From: Phycisphaerales bacterium
GTDB lineage: Bacteria; Planctomycetota; Phycisphaerae; Phycisphaerales; UBA1924
Assembly: GCA_029260345.1 (NCBI GenBank)
Contig: JAJDDK010000006.1
Span: 372,001 to 436,000, forward strand
Direction of reading: 5' to 3'
DNA: 64,000 bases
In this document: positions 18,132 through 27,177 of the stretch, piece after piece
Layout: the number at the start of each line of letters is the position of its first letter
Numbering within the stretch: position 1 is the stretch's first letter
Translations under genes and position numbers: made by a program
Notes under the pieces: model-generated
Seen by the model: only the letters and a program-made list of their open reading frames with translations
Told to the model about the DNA's origin: nothing
Databases searched by the model: none

Positions 18132-19508
18132 ATGAAACATCGAAATTGGAAGTCGCACGCTCATGCGGCGGGCGTTCTATGCGTCGTCATCGGCGCCCTG
18201 CTTTCGCCGGGTTTGGCCAGTGCGCAGTGGAATCCATCGCAGGGCAACTGGGGAAAAGATGACGCGGCGCACGTCCGCGTGATGACCTGGAACGTGAAGG
18301 ATCACTTGTGCAGCACGGCGAACAAGCAGGAAGCGCTCAATAGCTGGTCTGCGATGGCGGTGATTGTGGCGTCGATGAAGCCGGACATTCTGATCATGCA
18401 GGAGACGGGTGACAACGACGGCAATGGAACCGGATTTGCAGTCGACAGCATCAATGCACTTTCGGCGGTGGCGGAATTGTTCTTGCATGGCGGCGTCGAT
18501 CCGTTTCTCGGCGGAACGGTCGGCTCGTACGTGCAGAAGTACGATCCGACGTTCGACCTTCCGTTCATTTTCGTGAGTTCGGCGACTGACGGTTTCAACC
18601 GCAACATCATCTTGAGCCGCTGGCCCTTTACTGACCTCAATGGCGACGGACGCTCGACTTTGAATGACATCCCGTTTGTTTCGAGCACGAGTTACGCGCC
18701 GGGAGGCGATGGAGGCATCCGAGGATTTCAGTTTGCTGAGATTGACTTGCCGGATGAGGTGTACGCGGGTGATCTCGTCATCGGCAATGCGCATTTGAAG
18801 GCCGGCGGGTCCGGCTCGGATGTGATACAGCGCCGGCAAGCGGCGCAGAATGTCGTGTACTTCATTGACCACTGGTACAACGGCGGTGGCGCCGGGATTC
18901 CGGATCCGAATAACGCGATCTCAGACAGCCCGCAGGCGCAGACTATTCTTGACGCCGCGACGCCGGTCATTATTGGCGGCGACTGGAATGAGGATGAAGC
19001 GACGAACGGGAACAAGGGCCCGGCGGAATGGTTGACGCGAGCGCAGTTCACGGGCGGCACGGACGGCGCCGATCGCGACCGCAGCGATAGCGCTTTCGAC
19101 AACGCGCTCGATCCACTGACGGGGAGTCGCGGCACGTTCGGTGGCTCCAGCAAGCTTGACTACATCGGCTGGCAGGACAGTGTCGCGACGCAGGTGCGCG
19201 CCTGGATCTTTAACACGGCGTCGCTCAATTCAACGACGGCGCCGTCGGAGGTCGCCGCTTTTCCCGGTCTTGGCACAGCACTTTCAGGCGCAGCATCTGA
19301 CCACCGTCCCGTGATTGCCGACTTCGCACTCGCGATTGCGGTGCTCTGTACGGCGGATCTCAATGGTGACGGAATCGTTGACGGTTCGGACCTTGCTTCC
19401 TTGCTGGCCGGGTGGGGCGCTGATGGCCCTGCTGATCTGAATGATGACGGCATGGTCAACGGCGCCGATCTTGCCGCGCTGCTTGCGGCATGGGGCGTCT
19501 GCAACTAA
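18132..19508 (+). CDS. Secreted endonuclease/exonuclease/phosphatase-family protein with dockerin
   Basis: A 458-residue exported protein. After the signal peptide (VLCVVIGALLSPGLASA) it shows the EEP superfamily pattern: VMTWNVKDHL (Asn), IMQETGDNDG (metal-binding Glu), IGNAHLKAGG (His), IIGGDWNEDE (Asp-x-Asn) and the final SDHRPVIADF (catalytic Asp-His). These residues support a metal-dependent phosphodiesterase or phosphatase outside the cell. The C-terminus has two dockerin-type repeats (DLNGDGIVDGSDLASLLAGW and [20 protein letters not shown]). It follows another dockerin gene on the same strand after a terminator. The substrate (DNA, sphingolipid or inositol phosphate) cannot be told. 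Confidence 0.88.
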   Translation: MKHRNWKSHAHAAGVLCVVIGALLSPGLASAQWNPSQGNWGKDDAAHVRVMTWNVKDHLCSTANKQEALNSWSAMAVIVASMKPDILIMQETGDNDGNGTGFAVDSINALSAVAELFLHGGVDPFLGGTVGSYVQKYDPTFDLPFIFVSSATDGFNRNIILSRWPFTDLNGDGRSTLNDIPFVSSTSYAPGGDGGIRGFQFAEIDLPDEVYAGDLVIGNAHLKAGGSGSDVIQRRQAAQNVVYFIDHWYNGGGAGIPDPNNAISDSPQAQTILDAATPVIIGGDWNEDEATNGNKGPAEWLTRAQFTGGTDGADRDRSDSAFDNALDPLTGSRGTFGGSSKLDYIGWQDSVATQVRAWIFNTASLNSTTAPSEVAAFPGLGTALSGAASDHRPVIADFALAIAVLCTADLNGDGIVDGSDLASLLAGWGADGPADLNDDGMVNGADLAALLAAWGVCN

Positions 19509-19532
19509 TTGACTGGAGCTCGTTTCACTGTG

Positions 19533-20036
19533 ATGTCCAAACTTCCATCGCTCATGGACGATAAAGCGCCTCAATCGGGCGCGAATTCGAACACGAAAGA
19601 CGCGAATTCGAAACCGCCCGTCCTGGAGCGCCTGCGACACGCTGTAGCAACGCCGACGGGTCGTGCTGTGTTCGGCATTGTGATTCTCGCGGCGCTGGCC
19701 TTTGGCGGATACCGAATCTTCGGTGCGGTGAATTCGGGAGGTGCGGATTGGCCGCGGATTCGTGTGATGGATCCGGAGACGCGCGATCTTCGATGGCAGG
19801 ACGTTCGGCCGGGCGCGACGATGCCGTATGTGAACCCGCGGACGGGCGAGCGAAGCATGTATGTCGTGGAATACTGCTTTGCGAATGAATGCGGTCCGGC
19901 CGGCGGCACCCCGGCGGTCCTAAATAATTACCTGGACAAGGAAGGGCCGACGATCTGTACCAAGTGCGGGGCCACGGTGACGGCGCATAATCCGCGGCCT
20001 GCGGAATACGCCTCGGTGCAACCGGCGGACTGGTGA
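19533..20036 (+). CDS. Single-pass membrane protein with C-terminal CxxC
   Basis: A 167-residue protein of unknown function. A polar N-terminus (about 35 residues) is followed by one hydrophobic helix (AVFGIVILAALAFGGYRIFG). The outer or periplasmic part has YVVEYCFANECGPAGG and TICTKCGATVTAHNPRP; four cysteines in C-x4-C and C-x2-C pairs could bind a metal or form disulphides. I chose ATG 19533 (MSKLPSLMDD), which has GGAG about 14 bases upstream; a frame from 19509 is possible. It follows the EEP gene by 24 bases and may be co-transcribed with it. Confidence 0.7.
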   Translation: MSKLPSLMDDKAPQSGANSNTKDANSKPPVLERLRHAVATPTGRAVFGIVILAALAFGGYRIFGAVNSGGADWPRIRVMDPETRDLRWQDVRPGATMPYVNPRTGERSMYVVEYCFANECGPAGGTPAVLNNYLDKEGPTICTKCGATVTAHNPRPAEYASVQPADW

Positions 20037-20041
20037 TGTGA

Positions 20042-20956
20042 TCACCGGGCGATGGTGCGGGCTTTGAGTATGGCCTGCAGATTGTTGCGCATCATCTGGT
20101 TCCAATCCTCCGGCTGGAGCGGATTGAGGATGGCGACGCGGGCGCCGGAATCTTCAATAAGCCGGCGAATGGAATCGAGATTCTCGTTCGCTTCAACCAC
20201 AAGAATGATGTCATCGGCGGCAAGCGCTTTGGACGCTGCGGCAAGCTGCACGGCGGTTGGCTCGGCGCCGTGGGCTGCAAGCAAGGTGGACACATGCTCG
20301 AGCCCGTACTCTGCGAGCAAGGCGTCAAAGGCGCCGTGCAGTGAAACGAAGCGCGTCGGCGGAAGGGCGCCAAGCATGACGCGAAACGCCTCATCAACAT
20401 TCCGGATCATGCGTTCGATGTCTTCGGCGGCTCGGTTCGTTCGAGTTCGCTGCATTTCAGTCAGCAAGCCGCGGTCGTCGGTTGCGTGAAGAATTGCGTC
20501 CCGAATTCTCGGAAGGGCATGCTCCATCATGTGCGGATCGAGCCAGGCGTGTTCAGTTGAGTGGTCGTGATCGTGCCCGTCGTGGGCGGAACTCGCATCG
20601 GAAGAAACCGCGATGGAAATGCTTGGGCGTCCGCTTGCTGTGCGTCGTCGCGCGATGCGTTCGACGGACGGGTCGGCGCCGCTGCCGATGTAGATCAGCA
20701 CATCGGCGCTGTACGCCGCAGCCGCGGCGGAAGGCGTCAACTCATCGGCGTGTGGCGAGCCCTGGTTGGCCAGAATGACTTCAACGGTGCTGCCTGCGGG
20801 GAGCATGGGGGCGACGAGACTGTGGAGGGGCGCTACGGAGATGGCGACGCGAAGTGGTGGCCGCGCATCAGTTTCCTGTGGGCGAGCTTCGCCGTTGCAG
20901 CCGCTGAGCGTGCATAGGCTGACAAGTGCCGCAATGAGGATGCCTGCGATGCGCAT
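20042..20956 (-). CDS. znuA: ZnuA-like zinc/manganese ABC transporter binding lipoprotein
   Basis: A 304-residue metal-binding protein of the ZnuA/cluster A-I family. It has a lipoprotein signal (LVSLCTLSGC) and the expected metal-ligand histidines: SVAPLHSLVAPM, GSPHADELTPS, HAWLDPHMMEHALPRI, and FVSLHGAFDALLAEYGL. It also has the acidic VVEANEN near the end. A His-rich stretch before the second ligand (HDGHDHDHSTEH) is typical of zinc binders. ATG 20956 begins MRIAGILIAA. It lies 28 bases after the aminopeptidase gene on the same strand, so the two may form one transcript. No matching permease or ATPase is in the window. Confidence 0.92.
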   Translation of the reverse strand: MRIAGILIAALVSLCTLSGCNGEARPQETDARPPLRVAISVAPLHSLVAPMLPAGSTVEVILANQGSPHADELTPSAAAAAYSADVLIYIGSGADPSVERIARRRTASGRPSISIAVSSDASSAHDGHDHDHSTEHAWLDPHMMEHALPRIRDAILHATDDRGLLTEMQRTRTNRAAEDIERMIRNVDEAFRVMLGALPPTRFVSLHGAFDALLAEYGLEHVSTLLAAHGAEPTAVQLAAASKALAADDIILVVEANENLDSIRRLIEDSGARVAILNPLQPEDWNQMMRNNLQAILKARTIAR

Positions 20957-20984
20957 GCGGGCAGTGTGCCACGGCGCGATGCTT

Positions 20985-23240
20985 TCAGCCACCTTTGCCC
21001 CAGTTGGCGAGAAGTGTGGCCAGGTCGGCGCCGTTGACGACGCCATCATCGTTGAGATCGTTCGCGCAGGGAGGATTGGCGCAGGCGCCCCACGAAGCGA
21101 GCAGAGTGGCGAGGTCGGCGCCGTCCACCGTGCCATCGCCGTTGAAATCAACAAATGAGTTGGCCGGCGCGACGGTGTAGGCGAAAACGGCGTGGCCGCC
21201 CGGCTCGCCATCGCCGGTGATGAATGCCTCGCCGGGGATGGCGTCGGTGGTTTCACCATCGAGCGAGGCGCCGCCAGTTAAGGCGGTCACGGTGTCCATG
21301 ACGGTCAACGTGTACTCGCCCGCAGGAAGTGGTGAATTAGGAGTGATGGTCGCGGTTTGGCCGCCTGCGTCGTACGACAAGCTCATCGATACGTCTCCGG
21401 CGGGGCTGGTGAGGAGAATGTCTGAGGCGTCAATGTCAACCGGGACGTGGAATGTCACATGGATCATTGAATCGGCGCTGAGTTCTGAACCGGGCGCAGG
21501 CGAAGCGCCAACGATCTTCGGCGGCCCGTCAATAAATGCCACTTCGTCTGACTCTTGTGCAAGGATCCGCGTGTCGGGATCGAAGATGACATCAGTGGCC
21601 GTTGCGTCAACAGGAATCAGAAAATGCTCGAGCGGCGCGTTGTTGTCGAGCACGTGCCGTGTTGACATGCTCGCGCTGTCGATATGGACTTCGATCGGCA
21701 TCGTGAAAAGGTTGTAATGCTCCGGCTGCGCCTGGCGGACCATCACTTCGACAAACTGCTGTCCGGCGACCTCTCGCATCGTCCACGCGTGCTCATACCA
21801 CGGGGCGCCGACGCCGAAAACCCACTGGTCGAAGTACCACGAAATGTCCTCACCTGTAATGGATTCGACGATTGATTGATAATCGGCGGTGATGGCGCTG
21901 CCGTACTCGTGCGCCTGCCGGTATTGAATCAATGAATCGAAGAAGGCATCATCACCAATCACATATCGCAACATGTGCAGAATCCACGCGCCTTTTCGAT
22001 ACGTGAAACTGCTGGAAAAGATGCGTGAGGGATCGATCGGGTCGAAAACGTACGTGCTGCCGTCAAAGAGACCGGGTCGTCTGTTGGACATCGCTTCGTG
22101 CAACGCCTCGGTATCCTGGCCATTTTTGAATTCCAGCCACAATGCTTCGGAGTAGGTTGCGAATCCTTCGTTGAGCCAGATGTCGCTCCATGTGGCGCAG
22201 GTGATCATGTCGCCCCACCACTGGTGCGCGAGTTCGTGGGCGGTCAGGCTCTCGCCGAATCCGCCCTGACCTGTCATGGTTTGATGCTCCATGCCGCCGC
22301 CGAAGTTGAACTGGTAGATGCCGTACTTCTCATCGATGAATGGATACGGCCCGAATAGATCGCCGAACACGTCCAGCATCGGGATGACACGGAGCAAGCG
22401 ATCTCGATTGTTTGGCGTATCGCTTTGGGGATAGATGTAAAACTCAAGCGGCATGACGCCTTCATCATGGACGAACACGTCGCTGAAGCGCGTGTAATTT
22501 GTTGCGGCGAAGCTGTGCAGATAGGTCGTCATTGGATAAACGGCGGACCAGTGCGTTGTCGCCCGTCCGTCCCCGAGATCCGTTTCGGATTGGAGCAATC
22601 CGTTTGACGCGATGCTCATCCAGCTTGGCGCGGTGAATCGCAGGTCCGCGGTCGCCTTATCGCGGTTGTCGTCCTTGTTGGGCCACCACGTGAACGAAAA
22701 CCACGGCTCACTCAGTGTGAAGACGACTGGCGTGCCGGCCTGCATCGTGAAGTTGATGGAGCCAAAACCGAGCGATTCGGGATCGCCCGCGTAATCGACG
22801 AAGACTTCGAAGGTCTGATCCGCCGCGACTGGCGCCGGCAGTGTGATCTCAATCGTTCGGTCGTCGAGACGCACCCAGTTGGACGAGAGAGTGTCAACAG
22901 CGACTGAGCTGATGGCAAACTCGTCGTCGAGGCGCACCTGAAAAGTTGACAAGCCGTCAACGAGGCTTCGAACGGTCATCGTGTTCGAGCCGCCGAGTTC
23001 GCCGGCGGTCGGATCGATCTCAATGTTGATGTCGTTGTGAAGGAGGTCGGTCAGATCGTTGGGATTCACGGCGCCTTCGGGAGCCGCGTTCATGAGCGGC
23101 GCCAGTCGATCGGACCGCTGCTTGCCCTCGGCGCAGAGATCAGCGCCGATGCGGTTGAGCGTTGGGTCCGCATCCGCCGCGACGGACGTGATCGAAGTCA
23201 AACAAAAGGCGCCGAGTGCGGCGAAACGGAAATATCGCAT
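20985..23240 (-). CDS. Secreted M1-family aminopeptidase with dockerin repeats
   Basis: A 751-residue exported zinc metallopeptidase. After the signal peptide (YFRFAALGAFCLTSITSVAA) comes the M1 N-terminal beta domain. The catalytic domain has FNFGGGMEHQTMTG (the GxMEN site, with His in place of Asn) and the zinc motif LTAHELAHQWWGD plus NEGFATYSE. A Tyr-containing region follows. Then come Ig-like segments (PKIVGASPAPGSELSAD) and two dockerin-type repeats at the end ([40 protein letters not shown]). ATG 23240 has GGTGGGA upstream. It is likely a cell-surface or secreted peptide scavenger and is possibly co-transcribed with the zinc-binding protein downstream. Confidence 0.93.
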   Translation of the reverse strand: MRYFRFAALGAFCLTSITSVAADADPTLNRIGADLCAEGKQRSDRLAPLMNAAPEGAVNPNDLTDLLHNDINIEIDPTAGELGGSNTMTVRSLVDGLSTFQVRLDDEFAISSVAVDTLSSNWVRLDDRTIEITLPAPVAADQTFEVFVDYAGDPESLGFGSINFTMQAGTPVVFTLSEPWFSFTWWPNKDDNRDKATADLRFTAPSWMSIASNGLLQSETDLGDGRATTHWSAVYPMTTYLHSFAATNYTRFSDVFVHDEGVMPLEFYIYPQSDTPNNRDRLLRVIPMLDVFGDLFGPYPFIDEKYGIYQFNFGGGMEHQTMTGQGGFGESLTAHELAHQWWGDMITCATWSDIWLNEGFATYSEALWLEFKNGQDTEALHEAMSNRRPGLFDGSTYVFDPIDPSRIFSSSFTYRKGAWILHMLRYVIGDDAFFDSLIQYRQAHEYGSAITADYQSIVESITGEDISWYFDQWVFGVGAPWYEHAWTMREVAGQQFVEVMVRQAQPEHYNLFTMPIEVHIDSASMSTRHVLDNNAPLEHFLIPVDATATDVIFDPDTRILAQESDEVAFIDGPPKIVGASPAPGSELSADSMIHVTFHVPVDIDASDILLTSPAGDVSMSLSYDAGGQTATITPNSPLPAGEYTLTVMDTVTALTGGASLDGETTDAIPGEAFITGDGEPGGHAVFAYTVAPANSFVDFNGDGTVDGADLATLLASWGACANPPCANDLNDDGVVNGADLATLLANWGKGG

Positions 23241-23415
23241 TGTCCCACCCTGATAGAGATCGTGATTGAGTTCATCGTACTTCAGAAGGGACACAAGACG
23301 ACCTTTTCACGACTGAAATTTGGTGAACCGGATGCGGAATCAAAGGTGAGAACCCCAATTTTCGCTCGTGCCGCTATTATCGGCATGCTTGGATCAGGTA
23401 CGAAAAGGACACGAC

Positions 23416-24267
23416 TTGAGCGCACTGGACATTCGCGACGTACGCAAGAGCTTTGGAGCATTGTGCGCGGTCGATGGACTTTCGCTGAAGGTGGAGCAAG
23501 GCGAAGTGCTCGGCTTCCTCGGCCCGAACGGCGCCGGGAAAACGACGACGATCAGTATGGCGGTAGGGCTGCTGGCGCCGGATGCGGGTGAGATCAATCT
23601 CGGCGGCGCTGGTTCGCCCACGACGCCTGGCGTTCGTCGGGGCGTGGGAGTGGCGCCGCAATCATTGGCGATTTACGACGAGCTGACGGCGGACCAGAAT
23701 CTGCGATTCTTTGGATCGTTGTATGGATTGAGCAGCAACGACCGGAAGCGGCGGGCTGACGAATTGCTCGAATTCGCCGGACTGTCTGATCGTCGTGGTG
23801 ATCGGGCCAAGACGTTCTCGGGCGGGATGAAGCGGCGGCTGAATCTGGCGGCGGCTTTGATGCACGAACCGCAACTCATTCTGCTGGATGAGCCATCGGT
23901 TGGTGTTGATCCGCAATCGCGGAATGCGATATTTGAAATGGTGGAGCAACTGCGCGGCGAAGGCCGCACGATTGTGTACACGACGCACTACATGGAAGAG
24001 GCGCAGCGGTTGTGCGATCGCGTGGCCGTGATCGATCGCGGCAAGCTCCTGGCGCTGGGGTCGGTGGATGAGTTGATCGGGGCACACGGCGGGCAGAGTT
24101 TGGTGACGGTGCGTCGGGCCGCCGGCGAAGAACAGGTGCAAAGCGATGATCCGGCGCGCGATCTGGCGAAGCTCATGCAGTCGGGCGACGTGCTTGAGGT
24201 GCGCGTCGAGCGGCCATCCCTTGAAGCCGTCTTTTTGAATCTCACAGGACGGAGTTTGCGGGACTGA
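23416..24267 (+). CDS. ABC-2 type exporter, ATP-binding protein
   Basis: A 283-residue ATPase of the drug/polysaccharide exporter (ABC-2) class. Walker A is GPNGAGKTTT, the Q-loop region APQSLAIYDELTADQN, the signature FSGGMKRRLNLA, Walker B LILLDEPSVGVDP, and the switch His is in TTHYMEEAQRLCDRVAVI. The best start is TTG 23416 (LSALDIRDVRKSFG), with AAAAGGA seven bases upstream. The ATG at 23368 would add 16 residues without homology. It forms an operon with the permease: its TGA overlaps the next ATG (TGATG). The substrate is unknown. Confidence 0.94.
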   Translation: MSALDIRDVRKSFGALCAVDGLSLKVEQGEVLGFLGPNGAGKTTTISMAVGLLAPDAGEINLGGAGSPTTPGVRRGVGVAPQSLAIYDELTADQNLRFFGSLYGLSSNDRKRRADELLEFAGLSDRRGDRAKTFSGGMKRRLNLAAALMHEPQLILLDEPSVGVDPQSRNAIFEMVEQLRGEGRTIVYTTHYMEEAQRLCDRVAVIDRGKLLALGSVDELIGAHGGQSLVTVRRAAGEEQVQSDDPARDLAKLMQSGDVLEVRVERPSLEAVFLNLTGRSLRD

Positions 24268-25598
24268 TGAAAGCTGTTGTCTCCATGGCGATGAAGGATC
24301 TCCGCTTGCTCCTGATGGACAAGGGCGGCTTGTTTTTCATTTTCTTTTTTCCGCTGATGTATGCGATTTTCTTTGGCTACATCTCTGCGGCGATGAGCGG
24401 CGGCGGCGGAGGTGATGGGCCGGTTGCTTCGATTCGAGTGGCGATCGTTGATGAAGACGGCACGGAGGCATCCCAAGAGTTTGTCGCGCTTCTCGAAGAC
24501 GCTGAAGAACTGAATATTGAACGATTCGACTCGCGTGACGCGGCTAAAGCGGTGGTGCAGGAAGGAAAGCGAGCCGCGATGATTGTTGTGCCCGCCGGAT
24601 TCGGTGAGCGCGGTCAGTCGTTTTTCATTGGTGATCCGCCGACGGTGCAAGTCGCCGCAGATCCGTCACGCACAGCGGAAAAGGGAATGTTGCAAGGCAT
24701 CCTGATGAAGTACGGCGCACAGCGCATGCAGTCGTCGTTCACTGACACCAAGGCCATGCGCGACAACGCGGCCCAGGCGATGCAGACTTTGAATGACGAT
24801 GCGGACACGCCGCCGATGGTGCGTCTGGCGCTGCAAGGCTTTCTGGGGAGTCTTTCACAACTTGCTGATCAGCTTGATGAGGCAAACGTCACTGAGGAGG
24901 ACATTCAGAACAGTGACGCGGGCGCTGGTTTTGAGCCGCTGAAGGTGGAGTCGATCCCGCTGCTCGAATCGAACGATGGTGATGGGCCCGAGATGAGTCC
25001 GTTCGCGATTTCGTTCCCGCAGGGAATCATTTGGGGGATCATGGGCGCCGCGGCGGGGTTCGGGATTTCGCTCGTCACAGAGCGCACGCACGGCACGATG
25101 ATTCGGTTGCGGCTGGCGCCGGTGACGCAGGGGCAAATTCTGGGCGGCAAGGCGCTTGCTTGTTTCGTGACGACCATCGCGGTTGCGGTGACATTGCTGG
25201 TCATTGGTCGGCTGGCCTTTGGTGTGACGCCGCAATCGCCGCTGCTGCTGGCTGTCGCGATTGTGTGCGTCGCGGCGTGCTTTGTCGGTGTCATGATGCT
25301 GCTTTCTGTGATTGGGCGCACGGAAGCGTCGGCGTCAGGCATTGGGTGGGCGGCGCTGGTGGTGATGGCGATGGTTGGCGGCGGGATGATCCCGCTCATG
25401 TTCATAGAAAAGATCCCGTTTCTGGCGATGCTCAGTAGCGTCAGCCCGGTGAAATGGTCGATTTTGGCGATTGAAGGCGCGGTGTGGCGTGGTTTTACAC
25501 CGGGGCAGATGCTGCTTCCTTGCGTCGTGTTGTTGGGCGTGGGCGCTGGCGCGTTTGCTCTGGGCGCCACGATTTTCTGCCGAACCGAACGGGCCTGA
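24267..25598 (+). CDS. ABC-2 type exporter, permease
   Basis: A 443-residue inner-membrane partner of the preceding ATPase. It has one N-terminal helix (LFFIFFFPLMYAIFFGYISA) and a large extracytoplasmic domain (residues about 45-250). Five more hydrophobic helices follow at the C-terminus, including the ABC-2 region FAISFPQGIIWGIMGAAAG and FGISLVTERTHGTMIRLRLA. This is the YhiH/CcmB-like ABC2_membrane layout used for lipid, polymer or drug export. The start overlaps the ATPase stop, which suggests coupled translation. No substrate-specific neighbour was seen. Confidence 0.93.
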   Translation: MKAVVSMAMKDLRLLLMDKGGLFFIFFFPLMYAIFFGYISAAMSGGGGGDGPVASIRVAIVDEDGTEASQEFVALLEDAEELNIERFDSRDAAKAVVQEGKRAAMIVVPAGFGERGQSFFIGDPPTVQVAADPSRTAEKGMLQGILMKYGAQRMQSSFTDTKAMRDNAAQAMQTLNDDADTPPMVRLALQGFLGSLSQLADQLDEANVTEEDIQNSDAGAGFEPLKVESIPLLESNDGDGPEMSPFAISFPQGIIWGIMGAAAGFGISLVTERTHGTMIRLRLAPVTQGQILGGKALACFVTTIAVAVTLLVIGRLAFGVTPQSPLLLAVAIVCVAACFVGVMMLLSVIGRTEASASGIGWAALVVMAMVGGGMIPLMFIEKIPFLAMLSSVSPVKWSILAIEGAVWRGFTPGQMLLPCVVLLGVGAGAFALGATIFCRTERA

Positions 25599-25716
25599 AC
25601 GGCGAACATTTGCCTGTCTGAGTCGTGGTCGCGCACCGCGCTTTCTCTTCTATGAGAGACGCGACGCGGGTACGATGGGCGACGTGCATTTCTGACGCCG
25701 AGCCGTGGAGGGGCTG

Positions 25717-27174
25717 ATGAGCATTGATTGCGGACGATCGTGGTTTGTGATTGGCGCTGTGGTGTTCAGCGGCGCCGAAGCGCTGGCTCAAGCATTTGAT
25801 GCGTGCATTACCAGTTCACCTTCGAGCATCAATGAACGATTCGGCCGTGAGATTGATATTGATGGCGCCTTTCTCATCACCGGGGCGCCCGGGCCGAATG
25901 AGTTCACGGCGTCGTTGCCTGGCGCTGCGTTTATTCATCGGCGCACCGGCGCGGGCGCGTGGGAGCAAGAAGCGCAACTGATGCAACCTGATCCGGCCGC
26001 GTGAGATTTCTTCGGCTGGTCCGTTGATCTTGAAGGGACGGTTGCGATTGTGGGGGCGCCCAAGCGTGATGACTGCGGCAAGGGTGTGAATTGCAATATT
26101 GGCGCCGCGTATGTCTTTCGACGCACGGCGCCGGGCGTGTGGGAGCTTGAACAGACGCTTTTCGCCAGCGATCCGGCGCCGGGCGATGAGTTTGGGTTCG
26201 ACGTCACGATTGAAGGCGATCTCGCGGCGATCAGTGCGCCGTTTGACGATGACAACGGAAGCACGTCTGGCTCGGTGTATTTGTTTCGCCGCGATGGGTC
26301 GGGTGTTTGGAATGAAGTGGACAAGGTCATTTCCAGTGATGGACAGAACAATGATTTTTTCGGCCAGTCCGTGATTTTGAGTGACGGTGTTCTGGCCGTC
26401 GGCGCCAGCGGTGAGAGCAGCGCGGGCGGCAACTCCGGCGCGGTGTATGTGTTTGAGGACGCGGGCGCGGACGACTGGTTGGAGATTGACAAACTCGTCG
26501 CGGATGATGCGTTTCAAGGCGATCAATTCGGGTTTGATGTTGACTTTGATGGCGACGTGATTGTGGTGGGTGTGCCGCTGAGTGACACGTCCTGCGGCAC
26601 GTTTCTATGCAATGGCGGCGCGGTGTATGTGTTCCGCCGCAATGGGCAGGGGACGTGGGATCAGGAAGCGCGAATATTTCCGCAGGATGCGGTGTCCAGC
26701 GACTTTTTCGGATTCGCGGTCGGCGTGTCGGGCGACACTGTTGTTGCGTCCAGCGTGCGCGAGGATGATGCGGGCAACAGCGCCGGCGCGATGTACGTTT
26801 TCCAGCGCACGGCGCCGTCGGTGTGGAGTGAGCAGCTCAAACTCACGGCGCCGGATGGCGAGGCGGGGGATGAGCTTGGATATTCCGCCGCAATTGATGG
26901 TGTGATCGGTGTGGCCGGGGCGCGATTTGACGATGTGGCGTGCCCACTCAATCCGAATTGCAATTCAGGGTCGGTCTATGCGTGGACGCTGCGTCAGTTC
27001 GGCGACGTGAAGCCGGGCGATTTCAATTCTGATGGCGTGATCAACGGCTTTGATCTCGCCACGCTGCTCGCGGCGTGGGGAACGAACGGGCAGGGCACCG
27101 GCGCGGATCTGAATGGCGACGGCATCGTTGACGGCATCGATCTTGCGACGCTGCTTGCCAACTGGGGCGCGTGA
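25717..27174 (+). pseudogene. FG-GAP/integrin-like secreted protein with dockerin, broken by in-frame TGA
   Basis: The frame opens at ATG 25717 (GGAGGGG upstream) and encodes a signal-like N-terminus. It is stopped by TGA at 26002-26004, then continues in the same frame for 389 more codons to 27174. The product would hold about seven FG-GAP-like repeats of the form D-x-FG-x-V-x2-x-GD-x2-V-x-AP followed by YVFRR, and two C-terminal dockerin repeats (DFNSDGVINGFDLATLLAAW, DLNGDGIVDGIDLATLLANW). At the stop the repeat pattern demands glycine: the next unit reads DPAPGDEFG and this one DPAA-stop-DFFG, so a GGA to TGA change explains it. It is a recent nonsense mutation or a sequencing error. Start codon choice is firm. 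Confidence 0.85.
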
Positions 27175-27177
27175 CGT

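Noticed and set aside
26002-26004. Possible UGA recoding as glycine or selenocysteine in the FG-GAP gene
   Set aside because: Other genes in the window clearly end at TGA, no selenocysteine-insertion hairpin is seen, and a Gly codon one base away explains the site.
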